In this document: piece by piece, positions 26,799 through 34,561 of the stretch | Numbering within the stretch: the stretch's first letter is position 1 | Layout: every line of letters starts with the position of its first letter | NCBI GenBank assembly: GCA_016183655.1 | Contig: JACPEH010000012.1 | Span: forward strand, 110,853-174,852 | Origin: Rhodocyclales bacterium | GTDB lineage: Bacteria; Pseudomonadota; Gammaproteobacteria; Burkholderiales; Rhodocyclaceae | Length of the DNA stretch: 64,000 bases | Reading direction: 5' to 3' | Notes under the pieces: generated by a model | The model's database searches: none | The model's input: only the letters and a program-made list of their open reading frames with translations | What the model was told of the DNA's origin: nothing | Program-made: the position numbers and the translations under genes

Positions 26799-26804
26799 TA
26801 TATT
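26799..26804 (+). promoter_or_regulatory. candidate -10 of the ThDP-enzyme operon
   Basis: TATATT at 26799-26804 lies in an AT-rich island of the 180-bp gap between the tRNA terminator and the ATG at 26924. It would give a 5' leader of about 110 nt. A GATAGTAGTATC near-palindrome lies at about 26846. The promoter call is tentative because no matching -35 was found. Confidence 0.3.
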
Positions 26805-26923
26805 CATGATCCGAGCGGTTCGGCGGCACGCAGACAGGCAGAAGATAGTAGTATCACCAAAGTCGTAGCAGCATGGTTGGTTATCCCGGTTTACCACTAA
26901 CAATATCTCGGGGAGCTCGATTC

Positions 26924-28753
26924 ATGTCCACACTTGGTTTCGCCCTCGGCGGCGACGTGCCGTCCCGCAACATCCTCCTGCCCGCCGGCGGCGAGACGCC
27001 GCAGATCGCCGACCTGATCGTCTCCTATTTCGAACAGCTGGGCATCGATTACGTTTTCGGCGTCCCCGGCGGCGCCATCGAGCCGCTCTACAACGCGCTG
27101 GCGCGCAGCCAACGGCGGGGCGGGCCGCGGCCGGTCCTCGCCCGGCACGAATCCGGAGCGGCCTTCATGGCCGACGGCTACGCCCGCGAAACCGGAAAGA
27201 TCGGCGTCTGCTGCGCCACCTCCGGCCCCGGCGCAACCAACCTGATCACCGGCGTCGCCTGCGCCTACGACAACGCGGTGTCGATGCTGGCCATCACCGG
27301 CCAGCCGGCGCTGCCCTCGTTCGGCAAGAAAGCCCTGCAGGAGTCGGCATGCACCGGCGTGAACACGCTCGGCATGTTCCGCCATTGCACGCTTTACGAC
27401 ACCCTCGTCTCGCATGCCGACCAGCTCGAAAGCAAGCTGGTCAACGCGCTGATGTGCGCCGCCAACACGCCGCACGGGCCGGCCCACCTGTCGATCCCGG
27501 TGGACATCCTGCGCACGCCGATCGAACACGGCCGCCCGGCCTACAACCTCAACTCGCTGCTGCACCGGGCAGGGCTGGTCGATGAGGCGCAGGTCCAGGC
27601 GCTGCTCGGCGAAATCAGGAAGGCGCGGCGGATGGTCATCATCATCGGCGGCGGCCACAATTGCGGCGAATCGATCGAAGCCATCCTCAAGCTGGCGGAG
27701 ATGACCGACTCGTGCTTCGTCACCTCGCCGGACGGCAAGGGCCTGGTCAACACCCGGCACCGCCTCTACCGCGGCGTGTTCGGCTTCGCCGGCCACGCCA
27801 CCGCCGATGCGCTGCTGCACGACGAACCCGACCTGATCCTCGCCATCGGCACCAGCCTCGGCGAATGGACCAGCGGCGCCTGGTCGACGACGGTGCTCAA
27901 CCGACGCCTGATCCACATCGACTCGTCCGAGGATCACCTGCTGCGCTCGCCGATGGCGCGGCTGCATGTGCGCGGCAACATCCGCTCGGTGTGCGAACGG
28001 CTGATCGCGTTGCTGGACGAGGCCGGCCCGGCGGCAGAGGCCAGGATCGGCCTGAAGAATCCCGAGTACATGCTGCACGAAACCGCCAAATTCGTTTCCG
28101 ACGCCACGCCGATCAAGCCGCAGCGCCTGATGCGCGAGCTCTCCCGGCGTTTCCCGCCGAGCACCCGCTTCCTTGCCGACGCCGGCAACAGCACCGCCTG
28201 GGCGATCCACTACCTGCAGCCGCACGACCGCCGGGCCACCCGGCAGTACGACTACGCCGCCCGCCACGAGAGCGACCGGCGGCGCCAGGGCGATGCCGGC
28301 TGGCTGCGCGTGCTGATGGATTTCGCGCCGATGGGCTGGGCGATCGGCGCCGCGATCGGCGTCGCCCGCGGCAACCCGTCCTGCCCGGTGGTGTGCATCA
28401 CCGGCGACGGCAGCTACCTGATGAACGGCCAGGAAATCTCGGTGGCGGCGGCCGAGCAGCTCACGGTCATTTTCGTCATCCTCAACGACGGCGCGCTGGG
28501 CATGGTCAAGCACGGGCAGCGCCTGGCCGGCGCCGAGCCGATCGCCTTCGAACTGCCGACCATCGATTACCGCCTGCAGGCCGAGTCGATGGGGATTCCC
28601 GGCTACGTCATCCGCTCGCCGGAAGACTTCGAGGCGCTCGACATGGACGCCATCGTCGCCCGCCAGGGGCCGACGCTGCTCGACGTGCGCATCGACGGCG
28701 AGGAAGTGCCGCCGATGAACCTGCGCATGAAGACGCTGGGAACGGCGAAATGA
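26924..28753 (+). CDS. thiamine diphosphate-dependent enzyme, acetolactate synthase-like
   Basis: A 609-residue ThDP enzyme with the three-domain layout of acetolactate synthase. In the Pyr domain the catalytic Glu is in LARHESGAAFMADGYARETGKIG, followed by CATSGPGATNLITGVACAYDN and MLAITGQPALP. A central domain follows, and the PP domain has the cofactor motif GDGSYLMNGQEISVAAAEQ...ILND. Members make or break C-C bonds next to a carbonyl, with a 2-oxo acid as usual donor; the true substrate is unknown. The ATG at 26924 follows GGGGAGC; an earlier in-frame start at 26873 is unlikely. It has no regulatory subunit gene next to it. Instead, its stop overlaps a citrate-synthase-like gene, pointing to a dedicated pathway rather than valine/isoleucine synthesis. 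Confidence 0.82.
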   Translation: MSTLGFALGGDVPSRNILLPAGGETPQIADLIVSYFEQLGIDYVFGVPGGAIEPLYNALARSQRRGGPRPVLARHESGAAFMADGYARETGKIGVCCATSGPGATNLITGVACAYDNAVSMLAITGQPALPSFGKKALQESACTGVNTLGMFRHCTLYDTLVSHADQLESKLVNALMCAANTPHGPAHLSIPVDILRTPIEHGRPAYNLNSLLHRAGLVDEAQVQALLGEIRKARRMVIIIGGGHNCGESIEAILKLAEMTDSCFVTSPDGKGLVNTRHRLYRGVFGFAGHATADALLHDEPDLILAIGTSLGEWTSGAWSTTVLNRRLIHIDSSEDHLLRSPMARLHVRGNIRSVCERLIALLDEAGPAAEARIGLKNPEYMLHETAKFVSDATPIKPQRLMRELSRRFPPSTRFLADAGNSTAWAIHYLQPHDRRATRQYDYAARHESDRRRQGDAGWLRVLMDFAPMGWAIGAAIGVARGNPSCPVVCITGDGSYLMNGQEISVAAAEQLTVIFVILNDGALGMVKHGQRLAGAEPIAFELPTIDYRLQAESMGIPGYVIRSPEDFEALDMDAIVARQGPTLLDVRIDGEEVPPMNLRMKTLGTAK

Positions 28754-29565
28754 GCGCGGAGCGGGCCGAAACCATCCGCACCCGCATCTGGCGGGAGGAC
28801 GCGGAAGCCGACAACCCGTTCGCCGCGAAGGCCGCCTACTGCCACGGCTACGACGTCTATGGCGAGATGCTCGGCCGCGCGCGCTGGGTCGACATGCTCT
28901 ACCTGCTGTTCCGCGGCGAGGCGCCGACGGCGGCGCAAGCCGACCTGCTGGAAACGCTGGCGGTGGCGCTCGCCAACCCCGGCCCGCGCGACGCCTCGGT
29001 GCATGCCGCGATGTGCGGCGGCGTCGGCGGCTCGACCGCCGCCTCCTGCCTGATGGCGGCACTGGCGGTCGGCGCCGGGCAGCTGGCCGGCGGCCGCGAG
29101 GTCCTCCTCGGCATGCGGGCCTGGGCCGCCTGCGGCACCAACCTCGACGCCTGGCGGCGCCACCTGGCCACGCCGGCCGCCGACATTGCCTCGATCTGGC
29201 CGACGCCGGAACACCCGCCGGGTTTCGACCCGCACGGCGTCGGCACGGCAACGCCGGTACGGCAAACCCTCGCCGCCCTCGCCGGCAACGCGGCGGCGGC
29301 ACGCCTGCGCTGGCTGGCAGCGAACCGCGAGGCGCTGGAGGCCGCCGCAGATGCTCCGTTGGCCCTCTCCGGCGTCGCCGCCGCCGCTTTCGCCGACCTC
29401 GGTTTCAGCCCGGAAGCCGGGGAAATGCTGCAGCTGATGCTGCGCCTGCCGGGTGCTGCCGCGCATGCGCTGGAGCAAAAGGAACTCGGCTACAAGCAAT
29501 TTCCCTTCTTCGCCATCGAGCTTGACGACGCGGACACAGGCGCAGCCGTCAAGGAGGGCGCATGA
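28750..29565 (+). CDS. divergent citrate synthase superfamily protein 1 (citryl-CoA lyase-like)
   Basis: A 271-residue protein resembling the short citrate synthase/citryl-CoA lyase family. GYDVYGEMLGRARWVDMLYLLFRGEAPTAAQ corresponds to the N-terminal helices. The region DASVHAAMCGGVGGSTAASCLMAALAVGAGQLAGG matches the segment that in citrate synthase precedes the HGGAN loop, but here it ends LAGGRE, without that His. The C-terminal helices (GEMLQLMLRLPGAAAHALEQKELGYKQFPFF) resemble the lfalaRtaGwiAH region. The usual His/His/Asp catalytic set is not intact, so activity may be altered or may require the next protein as partner. ATGA overlap with the upstream ThDP enzyme and with the following gene. 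Confidence 0.7.
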   Translation: MSAERAETIRTRIWREDAEADNPFAAKAAYCHGYDVYGEMLGRARWVDMLYLLFRGEAPTAAQADLLETLAVALANPGPRDASVHAAMCGGVGGSTAASCLMAALAVGAGQLAGGREVLLGMRAWAACGTNLDAWRRHLATPAADIASIWPTPEHPPGFDPHGVGTATPVRQTLAALAGNAAAARLRWLAANREALEAAADAPLALSGVAAAAFADLGFSPEAGEMLQLMLRLPGAAAHALEQKELGYKQFPFFAIELDDADTGAAVKEGA

Positions 29566-30395
29566 CTACCCCGGAACGCACGCACGGCCCGGAATTCCTG
29601 CGCAGCCAAGCCGGATCGCTGAAGAGCCGCATGGGTGTTTGCCACCCCGGCGACAAGGCGATTTTCCGCGGCCACGATCTGCACCGCGACCTCCGCCATA
29701 TGGACTGGATCGAACTCTACGTTTTCGGCATCACCGGCCGCCGCTTCTCCGCAAAGGAACTCGAGCTGCTGCACGCGCTGTGGGTCTATACCAGCTACCC
29801 CGACGCGCGTCTGTGGAACAACCGCGTAGCGGCGCTGGCCGGGTCCGCGCGCAGCTCGGCAACGCTTGGGCTGGCGGGCGCACTGGCGACGTCGGAGGCG
29901 GTCATCTACGGCGGCTATCCGTTCATCCGGGCAATCGATTTCCTTCGCCAGGCAAGAATGCGGGTAAGCCGGGGTGAATCCCTGGCGGAGGTCGTTCGGC
30001 AAGAGCTGCAGGAACGACGCATCTATGGCTACGGGCGGCCGATCAACTCGAAGGATGAGCGTTTGCCCTGGCTCCTCGAACTGGCCGGCGATCTGGAACT
30101 CGACCGCGGTCCGCACCTGAAATTGGCGCAGGAAGTCGAGACCATCCTCTCGTCCCGGCGCCAGGCGTTGCGGATGAACTATGCCGCCCTCGCTGCCGCA
30201 CTGGCGGCCGATCTCGGCATGTCGCCACGGGAATTCCACCTGTTCGTCTTTCCGGCCTTCCTCGCGGGGATGCCGCCGTGCCTGGTCGAAGCGGCACAAC
30301 GCCCGGAAGGTGGGCTCTTTCCGCTATCATGCGCGGACCTGAGCTACGAAGGCCCGGCGCCGCGCGCCTGGCCCGGCGCCGGCAAGCGCCAATAA
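29562..30395 (+). CDS. divergent citrate synthase superfamily protein 2
   Basis: A 277-residue protein coupled (ATGA) to the preceding gene. It has the citrate-synthase-like elements IFRGHDLHRDLRHMDWIELYVFGITGRRFSAKELELLHALWV and YPDARLWNNRVAALAGSARSSATLGLAGALATSEAVIYGGYPFIRAIDFL. The second segment aligns with the small-molecule-binding half of the fold, but GGYP replaces HGGAN. The C-terminus (AALAADLGMSPREFHLFVFPAFLAGMPPCLVEAAQRPEGGLFPL) again resembles the closing helices. I read this and the previous protein as two half-sized paralogues that may form a heteromer. Codon use is somewhat less GC-biased than in neighbours. Confidence 0.65.
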   Translation: MTTPERTHGPEFLRSQAGSLKSRMGVCHPGDKAIFRGHDLHRDLRHMDWIELYVFGITGRRFSAKELELLHALWVYTSYPDARLWNNRVAALAGSARSSATLGLAGALATSEAVIYGGYPFIRAIDFLRQARMRVSRGESLAEVVRQELQERRIYGYGRPINSKDERLPWLLELAGDLELDRGPHLKLAQEVETILSSRRQALRMNYAALAAALAADLGMSPREFHLFVFPAFLAGMPPCLVEAAQRPEGGLFPLSCADLSYEGPAPRAWPGAGKRQ

Positions 30396-30424
30396 CGAAT
30401 CGACGCCACGAGACGGAGACAAGG

Positions 30425-32503
30425 ATGCACCACTGTCCGCACAAAATCATCTGCACGCTGCTCGCCATTGCCTGGGCAGGCACTGCCGGCGCGCAGTCAT
30501 TGGACGACGACGAGGAGCTGGCGCTGGCTTACGGCGACAAGTCCTTCGTCACCATCGCCACCGGCTCCCGCGTGTCGGTGCACCGCGCACCGGCGGTGGC
30601 GACAGTGATCACCGCCGAGGATATCGCCGCGATCGGCGCCACCGACCTCGACGAAGTGCTGGAGACGGTGCCGGGCCTGCATGTCTCCCGCTCGACGACG
30701 ATGAACAATCCGATCTATGTGATCCGCGGCATCCACCGCAACACCAACCCGCAAGTGCTGATGCTGGAAAACGGCATCCCGATGAGCAGCGTCTTTTCGG
30801 GCGACCGCGGCGACGTCTGGGGCGGCATGCCGCTCGAAAACATCGCCCGCATCGAGGTCATCCGCGGGCCGGGCTCCGCCGCCTACGGCGCCGACGCCTT
30901 CGCCGGCGTCATCAACATCATCACCAAGACCGCGGCCGAGATCGGCGGCACCGAAATGGGTGTGCGCGCCGGCAGCTTCAAGACCGGCGACGCCTGGATG
31001 CTGCACGGCGGCACGATCGGGCCGATCGAGGTCGCCGCCTACTTCCGCGCCGGCACCACCGACGGCCACGATCGCAAGCTGCGCGCCGACGGCCAGACGG
31101 GTTGGGACAACATCTTCGCGACCAGCGCCTCGCATGCGCCGGGTTCAATGAACACCGGCCGCCGCGCCATCGACGGCCAGCTCGACCTCGCCTACGACAA
31201 GTGGCGCTTCCGCGCCGGCTACAAACAGCGCGACCATGTCGGTGCCGGCACCGGCATTGCCCAGGCCCTCGACCCCTCCGGCAAGAGCTTCAGCGAACGC
31301 GTCACCACCGACCTCACCTACCACGACCGGGACTTCGCCCGCGATTGGGACGTCACCGTGCAGGGCAGCTTCATGCACTACAAGGTGACCTCCGACCTAA
31401 CCTTGTTCCCGGCCGGTGCTTTCGGCGGCGCCTTCGCCGACGGCATGATCGGCAATCCTGCCAAGTGGGAACAGCACGGCCGCTTCAACGCCTCGGCCTT
31501 CTATACCGGCTTTACCAACCATCGCGTCCGCCTCGGCACCGGCATGGAGAAGGCGGAAATCTACAAGACGCGTGAAACCAAGAACTTCAATCCCGACTTC
31601 ACCCCTATCGGCACTGGCTCTTACGCCGACATCACCGACGTTTCCGACACCGTGCCCTTCCTCCGCCCGCAAAGCCGCATCGTGCGCTACGCCTACGCCC
31701 AGGACGAGTGGAACTTCGCCAAGGACTGGACGCTGACCGCCGGCCTGCGCCACGACCGCTACACCGACTTCGGCGGCACCACCAACCCGCGCCTGGCACT
31801 GGCCTGGGAGGCCGCCTACAACCTGACCGCCAAGCTGCTCTACGGCACCGCCTTCCGGGCGCCGTCGTTCACCGAGCAGTTCGCGATCAACAACCCGGTG
31901 GCGCTCGGTAACCCCAACCTCAAGCCGGAGCGGATGAAGACGCTGGAAGCGGCCGTTTCCTGGCAGCCGGTGGAGACGACGCAACTGAGCGTCAACGTCT
32001 TCCGCTACCAGATGAGCGACATCATCCAGGCGGTCAACACCGTTTACACGAATACCGGCGAGCAGAAAGGCACCGGTCTCGAATTCGAGGCATCGTGGGA
32101 TGCAACGAAAGCCCTGCGCCTGGCCGGCAACTATAGCCACCAGCGCTCTACCGACGAGACCACGCACAAGGATGCCGGTCTGGCGCCCCGCCATCGCGTG
32201 TATTTGCGCGCCGATTGGCGCTTCATGGCCGGCTGGCAGGCGAACGCGCAGGTCAACTGGGTCGCCGACCGGAAACGCGCCTACGGCGACACGCGGCCCG
32301 CGATCGACGACTACACGACCGTCGACCTCACCGTACGTACGCAGCGCGGGCGCAACAAGTGGGATTTCGCCGTTTCCGCCCGCAACCTGTTCAATGCCGA
32401 CGCACGCGAGCCCAGCCCCTTCGGCACGCCGTTCGTTTCGATCCCCAACGACATCCCGTTGGCGGGTCGCTCTCTCTTCGCGCAAGCCAGTTACCGGATG
32501 TAA
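30425..32503 (+). CDS. TonB-dependent outer membrane receptor
   Basis: A 692-residue receptor. The signal peptide ends at AGTAGAQS. The plug domain covers residues about 45-160 (VSVHRAPAVATVITAEDIAAIGATDLDEVLETVPGLHVSRS, VLMLENGIPMSS, IARIEVIRGPGSAAYGADAFAGVINIITK). A 22-stranded barrel ends in a terminal aromatic-hydrophobic strand (SLFAQASYRM). The plug type is like BtuB/CirA receptors for siderophores, cobalamin or other large solutes. The ATG at 30425 follows GGAGACAAGG. It lies 29 nt after the citrate-synthase-like pair and 10 nt before an SDR gene, so uptake or release of the product of that pathway is a reasonable guess but not shown. Confidence 0.9.
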   Translation: MHHCPHKIICTLLAIAWAGTAGAQSLDDDEELALAYGDKSFVTIATGSRVSVHRAPAVATVITAEDIAAIGATDLDEVLETVPGLHVSRSTTMNNPIYVIRGIHRNTNPQVLMLENGIPMSSVFSGDRGDVWGGMPLENIARIEVIRGPGSAAYGADAFAGVINIITKTAAEIGGTEMGVRAGSFKTGDAWMLHGGTIGPIEVAAYFRAGTTDGHDRKLRADGQTGWDNIFATSASHAPGSMNTGRRAIDGQLDLAYDKWRFRAGYKQRDHVGAGTGIAQALDPSGKSFSERVTTDLTYHDRDFARDWDVTVQGSFMHYKVTSDLTLFPAGAFGGAFADGMIGNPAKWEQHGRFNASAFYTGFTNHRVRLGTGMEKAEIYKTRETKNFNPDFTPIGTGSYADITDVSDTVPFLRPQSRIVRYAYAQDEWNFAKDWTLTAGLRHDRYTDFGGTTNPRLALAWEAAYNLTAKLLYGTAFRAPSFTEQFAINNPVALGNPNLKPERMKTLEAAVSWQPVETTQLSVNVFRYQMSDIIQAVNTVYTNTGEQKGTGLEFEASWDATKALRLAGNYSHQRSTDETTHKDAGLAPRHRVYLRADWRFMAGWQANAQVNWVADRKRAYGDTRPAIDDYTTVDLTVRTQRGRNKWDFAVSARNLFNADAREPSPFGTPFVSIPNDIPLAGRSLFAQASYRM

Positions 32504-32513
32504 GGACGAAACC

Positions 32514-33266
32514 ATGCAGAAACTCGCAGACAAGACCGCCCTCATCACCGGCGGCAACAGCGGCATCGGCCTGGCGACGGCCAAGCTGTTCAGTGCCCAC
32601 GGGGCGCGCATCGCGATCACCGGCCGCAATCCGGAAAGCCTGCAGCAGGCGCAGGAGATCCTGGGCGAGGACGCGCTGGTCATGCAGAGCGAAGCCGGCC
32701 GGCTCGACGACATCGACAACGCGATGGCGGCCGTCCGCGAGCGTTTCGGCCGGCTCGACGTGCTCGTCGCCAACGCCGCCGTCGCGCTGCCGACGCCGTT
32801 CGCGCAGGTCACCGAAGCGCAGTTCGACGACATCAATGCGATCAACTACAAGGGCGTCTTCTTCACCATCCAGAAGGCGCTGCCCCTGCTGTCCGCGGGC
32901 GCGTCGGTGATCGTCACGACCTCGATCTCGAACCAGGCGGGAGCGCCCAACTTCAGCGTTTACGCGGCCGGCAAGGCGGCGCTGCGCTCGCTGGTGCAAT
33001 CGCTCGCCCTGGAACTGATCGACCGCGGCATCCGCGTCAATGCGATCAGCCCCGGTCCGATCGACACCCCCGGATTCGGCCGCTGGGACATTCCGCAGGA
33101 AGCCGTGCAGGCGATCCGCGAGGAGTTCGTGCGCCGCTCGCCGAGCAAGCGTTTCGGCCGCGCGGACGAGGTCGCCCAGGCGGCACTGTTCCTCGCCTCG
33201 ACCGATTCCTCCTACGTCGTCGGTGCCGAAATCGTCGTCGACGGGGGCTTCAGCCTGCCGCTCTGA
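32514..33266 (+). CDS. SDR family oxidoreductase
   Basis: A 250-residue classical short-chain dehydrogenase. The cofactor motif is ALITGGNSGIGLATAKLF, NAG-like is VLVANAAVALP, the catalytic set includes TTSIS (Ser) and YAAGK (Tyr, Lys), and the C-terminal motif is NAISPGPIDTPGF with VVGAEIVVDGGFS. GRNPES after strand two suggests an Arg that favours NADP. It begins 10 nt after the TonB receptor stop, in the same operon. The substrate is unknown. After its stop there are 146 bp without a gene. Confidence 0.9.
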   Translation: MQKLADKTALITGGNSGIGLATAKLFSAHGARIAITGRNPESLQQAQEILGEDALVMQSEAGRLDDIDNAMAAVRERFGRLDVLVANAAVALPTPFAQVTEAQFDDINAINYKGVFFTIQKALPLLSAGASVIVTTSISNQAGAPNFSVYAAGKAALRSLVQSLALELIDRGIRVNAISPGPIDTPGFGRWDIPQEAVQAIREEFVRRSPSKRFGRADEVAQAALFLASTDSSYVVGAEIVVDGGFSLPL

Positions 33267-33400
33267 GCCTGCCGCAGCCATGACAAAGTCAAACCGGAGG
33301 GGCTCCGGGCGGCGGCGCGGATGCCACGCGGCCGTGCGCCACCGGCCTCTAGGCGTTCGGCATGGGCGACAAAGCGCGTTCCCGGCCGAAGGTAAAAGCC

Positions 33401-33406
33401 TATAAT
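33401..33406 (+). promoter_or_regulatory. -10 hexamer, leaderless start of the binding-protein gene
   Basis: A perfect TATAAT at 33401-33406 with CCCCCT (6 nt) before the ATG at 33413. A transcript starting at the normal distance would begin at the A of ATG. No -35 consensus is seen. Confidence 0.5.
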
Positions 33407-33412
33407 CCCCCT

Positions 33413-34555
33413 ATGACGAAGTCCTTCCGCCACCTTCTCCTGTCCGCGCTGCTGGCCGCCGCCTGCTCGGCGGGCGCCGCGCCGATGCGGGTCGCGGTCA
33501 TCTACGCGGAGACGGACGAGATGACGCCGGACGGCTTCACCGGGATCATCGCCGGCATGGAGCAGCTGCCGAACGTGGAAGTGCTGCGCCTGGCGCTCGA
33601 CGACAGCACGGACCGGCTGGTTTCCCAGCTGCTGTCCTCGGTCAACAAGGCGGGGACGGCGATCCGGCTTGCGGCGGCCGGCGGCAACATCGGCCCGATC
33701 GCCGTCCTCTACCCCGAGATCGGCGAGCCTTACCGCAGCGTTTTCGCCAAGATCATCGAAGGCATCGAGGACCGGACGAAGAACAAGGTCGCGAGCTATG
33801 CCGTCGGCGGCAATTTCAACGCCCAGGAGATGTCCGGCGAACTCAAGCGGCAGGACATCCAGGTGGTGATCGCGCTCGGCCGCAACGGCCTGAAAGCGGC
33901 CAACAGTCTCGACAAGGGCATCGGCGTCGTCGTCGGCGGCGTCATCTCGGCGCCGGATGCGAACACGCGCGTCGGTACGGTGCTCAGCCTGGCGCCCGAC
34001 CCGGCGCTGCTCTTCGCGCGCCTGAAAACCATATCGCCGCGGACGCAGCGCGTTTTCGTCGTCTACGACCCCCGCCAGAACGACTGGCTGATCAAGCTGG
34101 CGCACGAAGCCGCGCGCGCGCAGGGGATCGAGCTGGTCGCCCAGGAGGCGGCCGACCTGAAAGGCGCGCTCGCCCTCTACCAGAACATTCTCGCCGGCGC
34201 CGACACCCGCCGCGATGCGCTGTGGCTGCCGCAGGACAGCGCCACGGTGGACGAATCGACGGTGCTGCCGCTGGTGCTGCAGGAATCGTGGTCCAAAGGC
34301 CTGGTCGTTTTTTCGAGCAACGTCACGCACGTCCGGCGCGGCGCGCTGTTCGCCCTCTACCCGAACAACGTCGAGCTTGGACGCAACCTGGCCGCGTCCG
34401 CCCTCGGCCTCGCCGCGGGAACGCCGGCCGGCCGCGGCACGCTGCCGCTGCGCGACGTGCTGACCGCGTTCAACACGCGTACCGCCAGCCACCTCGGCCT
34501 GAACGTCTCCGCCGCCCAGCAGCGGGGCTTCGATCTCCTGTTTCCGGAGCAGTAG
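33413..34555 (+). CDS. periplasmic substrate-binding protein, ABC_sub_bind type, no permease
   Basis: A 380-residue secreted protein. A signal peptide (MTKSFRHLLLSALLAAACSAGA) is followed by MRVAVIYAETDEMTPDGFTGIIAGM and IAVLYPEIGEPYRSVFAKIIEGIEDRTK. VVIALGRNGLKAA and TQRVFVVYDPRQNDWLIKLAHEAARAQGIEL are also typical of the ABC_sub_bind (PF04392-like) family. No ABC permease or ATPase gene is adjacent; a giant sensor kinase follows after 6 nt. Such lone binding proteins often serve as ligand-loaded partners of sensor kinases. I therefore infer a sensory role, with the ligand unknown. The cysteine near the signal end could also make it a lipoprotein. Confidence 0.82.
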   Translation: MTKSFRHLLLSALLAAACSAGAAPMRVAVIYAETDEMTPDGFTGIIAGMEQLPNVEVLRLALDDSTDRLVSQLLSSVNKAGTAIRLAAAGGNIGPIAVLYPEIGEPYRSVFAKIIEGIEDRTKNKVASYAVGGNFNAQEMSGELKRQDIQVVIALGRNGLKAANSLDKGIGVVVGGVISAPDANTRVGTVLSLAPDPALLFARLKTISPRTQRVFVVYDPRQNDWLIKLAHEAARAQGIELVAQEAADLKGALALYQNILAGADTRRDALWLPQDSATVDESTVLPLVLQESWSKGLVVFSSNVTHVRRGALFALYPNNVELGRNLAASALGLAAGTPAGRGTLPLRDVLTAFNTRTASHLGLNVSAAQQRGFDLLFPEQ

Positions 34556-34561
34556 CGGCCC

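Noticed and set aside
26924..28753. Calling the ThDP enzyme a biosynthetic acetolactate synthase (ilvB)
   Set aside because: No ilvN-type regulatory subunit or ilvC follows. It is coupled to citrate-synthase-like genes, so a branched-chain amino acid role is not supported.
33294..33308. CCGGAG-GGG-CTCCGG hairpin after the SDR gene as a terminator
   Set aside because: The stem is only 6 bp and no T run follows.
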